Shown here piece by piece: positions 5,892-6,901 of a DNA stretch of 6,901 nucleotides. The stretch is from Ignavibacteriales bacterium (GTDB lineage: Bacteria; Bacteroidota; Ignavibacteria; Ignavibacteriales; Ignavibacteriaceae). Below the pieces are notes generated by a model that had not been told where the DNA came from, did no database searches, and worked only from the letters and a program-made list of their open reading frames with translations. The stretch covers positions 1-6,901 of the forward strand of contig DAIERC010000060.1 in NCBI GenBank assembly GCA_027347125.1, written 5' to 3'. Each line of letters begins with the position of its first letter. Positions within the stretch are counted from its first letter, which is position 1. Position numbers and translations under genes: made by a program.

Positions 5892-6901
5892 TCAAGTATA
5901 ATTTTTACGGGTGCGGTATATGTTTGCAGCAATTCCCAGCATAAGCATATTAGACAGCAGCGAGCTTCCGCCGTAACTTACAAACGGAAGAGGTATGCCG
6001 ATTACGGGCATTATACCAACAACCATTCCAACGTTTACAAGAAAATGGATAAAATAAACGGATAAAATTCCTATTAATGTTAAACTTAGAAATTCATCTT
6101 TAGCAGAGTAAGCAAGTTTTAATATTCTTAAAAATAGGTATAGAAAAATCCCCAGCGTAATCATTGTTCCGATAAAACCAAACTCTTCACCTATTACACA
6201 GTAAATAAAGTCTGTCCATTGTTCGGGAATAAATTGAAGCTGTGTTTGGCTGCCCGATAAAAAACCTTTGCCCAACAATCCCCCTGAACCGATTGCAACT
6301 TTAGCTTGTATGGCGTTGTACCCCGCGCCCAATGGGTCGGCAGAAGGATTAATGAACGATCTTATTCTGGTTTGCTGATGCAGGCTTAAGGCTTTGAATA
6401 CGTACCCCGTAAAAAAACCAGCCGCAATATTTATCGCAAAAATTGAACCGCTGAAAAAAATGTCCTTTCTGAAAAAGAACAATGCCAGCAACACCATCAC
6501 AAGACAGATTACAAAATATAAGGGGCCAAACAAAGAAGATATTGCAACAATGCCTGGTGAAAGGACTACGAACAGACCGAATAAACTAATTCCTTTCCAA
6601 AATATTAATGTTAAAATTAATCCCATGAATACAAATGATGTTCCAAGGTCAGGTTCTACCATAATAAGTGCGATAGGTAGAAAGCCTATTGCCAGCGCTA
6701 TCAAAATATCTTTAAAAGATTCGATATCGGTATTCTTCCGGCTTAAGAAGGCGGAAAGAGCCAGTATTGTTCCGAGCTTGGCAAGTTCCGAAGGCTGAAA
6801 CCCGAACCCTTCCAGGCCTAGCCAGCTTTTCGCTCCCGAGATCCTTTTTCCTATAACAAGCACAACTATGAGAAGTAAGATCGAAATTAAATATGTAGGT
6901 A
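5892..6901 (-). CDS. rodA: Rod shape-determining protein RodA (SEDS glycosyltransferase), N-terminus beyond window
   Basis: This is an inner-membrane SEDS-family peptidoglycan polymerase that works with a class B PBP (PBP2) in lateral wall growth. The open frame runs to the window edge (PTYLISILLLIVVLVIG before the first internal GTG at 6863), so the first helices and true start are missing. RodA-type motifs are GAKSWLGLEGFGFQPSELAK, EPDLGTSFVF, DPLGAGYNAIQAKVAIGSGG, LLGKGFLSGSQTQLQFIPEQ followed by WTDFIYCVIGEEFGFIGT, and MPVIGIPLPFVSYGGSSLLS. The Asp in the TDF motif matches the catalytic aspartate of SEDS proteins. The QTQLQFIPEQ form favours RodA over FtsW, which has a different sequence here. 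Several hydrophobic helices are evident throughout. The gene ends in TGA at 5892; dcd follows after 65 bp. Upstream pbpA/mreBCD partners, if present, lie outside the window. Confidence 0.95.
   Translation of the reverse strand, partial: PTYLISILLLIVVLVIGKRISGAKSWLGLEGFGFQPSELAKLGTILALSAFLSRKNTDIESFKDILIALAIGFLPIALIMVEPDLGTSFVFMGLILTLIFWKGISLFGLFVVLSPGIVAISSLFGPLYFVICLVMVLLALFFFRKDIFFSGSIFAINIAAGFFTGYVFKALSLHQQTRIRSFINPSADPLGAGYNAIQAKVAIGSGGLLGKGFLSGSQTQLQFIPEQWTDFIYCVIGEEFGFIGTMITLGIFLYLFLRILKLAYSAKDEFLSLTLIGILSVYFIHFLVNVGMVVGIMPVIGIPLPFVSYGGSSLLSNMLMLGIAANIYRTRKNYT

Noticed and set aside
6394..6798. Plus-strand 134-codon frame
   Set aside because: It is fully antisense to rodA, whose motifs are unmistakable; the translated product resembles nothing known.

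Overview
The window is AT-rich chromosomal DNA. It most likely comes from the Bacteroidota/Ignavibacteriota (FCB) group. Three things point there: a TonB-dependent outer-membrane receptor with an N-terminal carboxypeptidase-regulatory-like domain, a DUF2851 protein of the type common in that group, and a mixture of A/T-rich codons with good Shine-Dalgarno (SD) sites. The lineage is an inference from gene content; there is no rRNA here. No phage, CRISPR or insertion sequence was seen.

Layout. (1) Positions 1-530, minus: the first ~176 residues of a TonB-dependent receptor, cut by the window edge. A predicted promoter lies ahead of it, with a palindrome over the -10/+1 region. (2) Positions 732-1550, minus: a 4,5-DOPA extradiol dioxygenase-like (YgiD, LigB family) enzyme. 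(3) Positions 1677-2591, plus: a compact fluoride-resistance unit, made of a fluoride (crcB) riboswitch, the fluoride channel gene crcB/fluC, and a DUF190 PII-like gene. The riboswitch carries a 20-bp GC-rich palindromic repeat in its P3 loop. It also has a plausible translational expression platform, in which the same CUCCU segment can pair either inside the aptamer or with the crcB Shine-Dalgarno. (4) Positions 2606-4087, minus, converging on the fluoride unit: a DUF2851 protein. (5) Positions 4088-4473: AT-rich, with only a doubtful 83-codon reading frame. (6) Positions 4474-6901, minus: an apparent operon rodA (cut by the window edge) - dcd - pyrF, i.e. cell-wall elongation followed by two pyrimidine-nucleotide genes. 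pyrF carries an in-frame TAA at codon 76, while the rest of the gene stays in frame and keeps its catalytic residues.

How they work together. The fluoride module is a self-contained sensor-effector: fluoride binding to the leader RNA should switch on the channel that expels fluoride, and the co-transcribed PII-like protein may modulate it. dcd and pyrF both feed pyrimidine nucleotide synthesis (dUTP toward dTMP, and UMP). The window has no clearly new system. The most unusual points are the repeat inside the riboswitch, the nonsense codon in a normally essential pyrF, and the palindrome on the receptor promoter.
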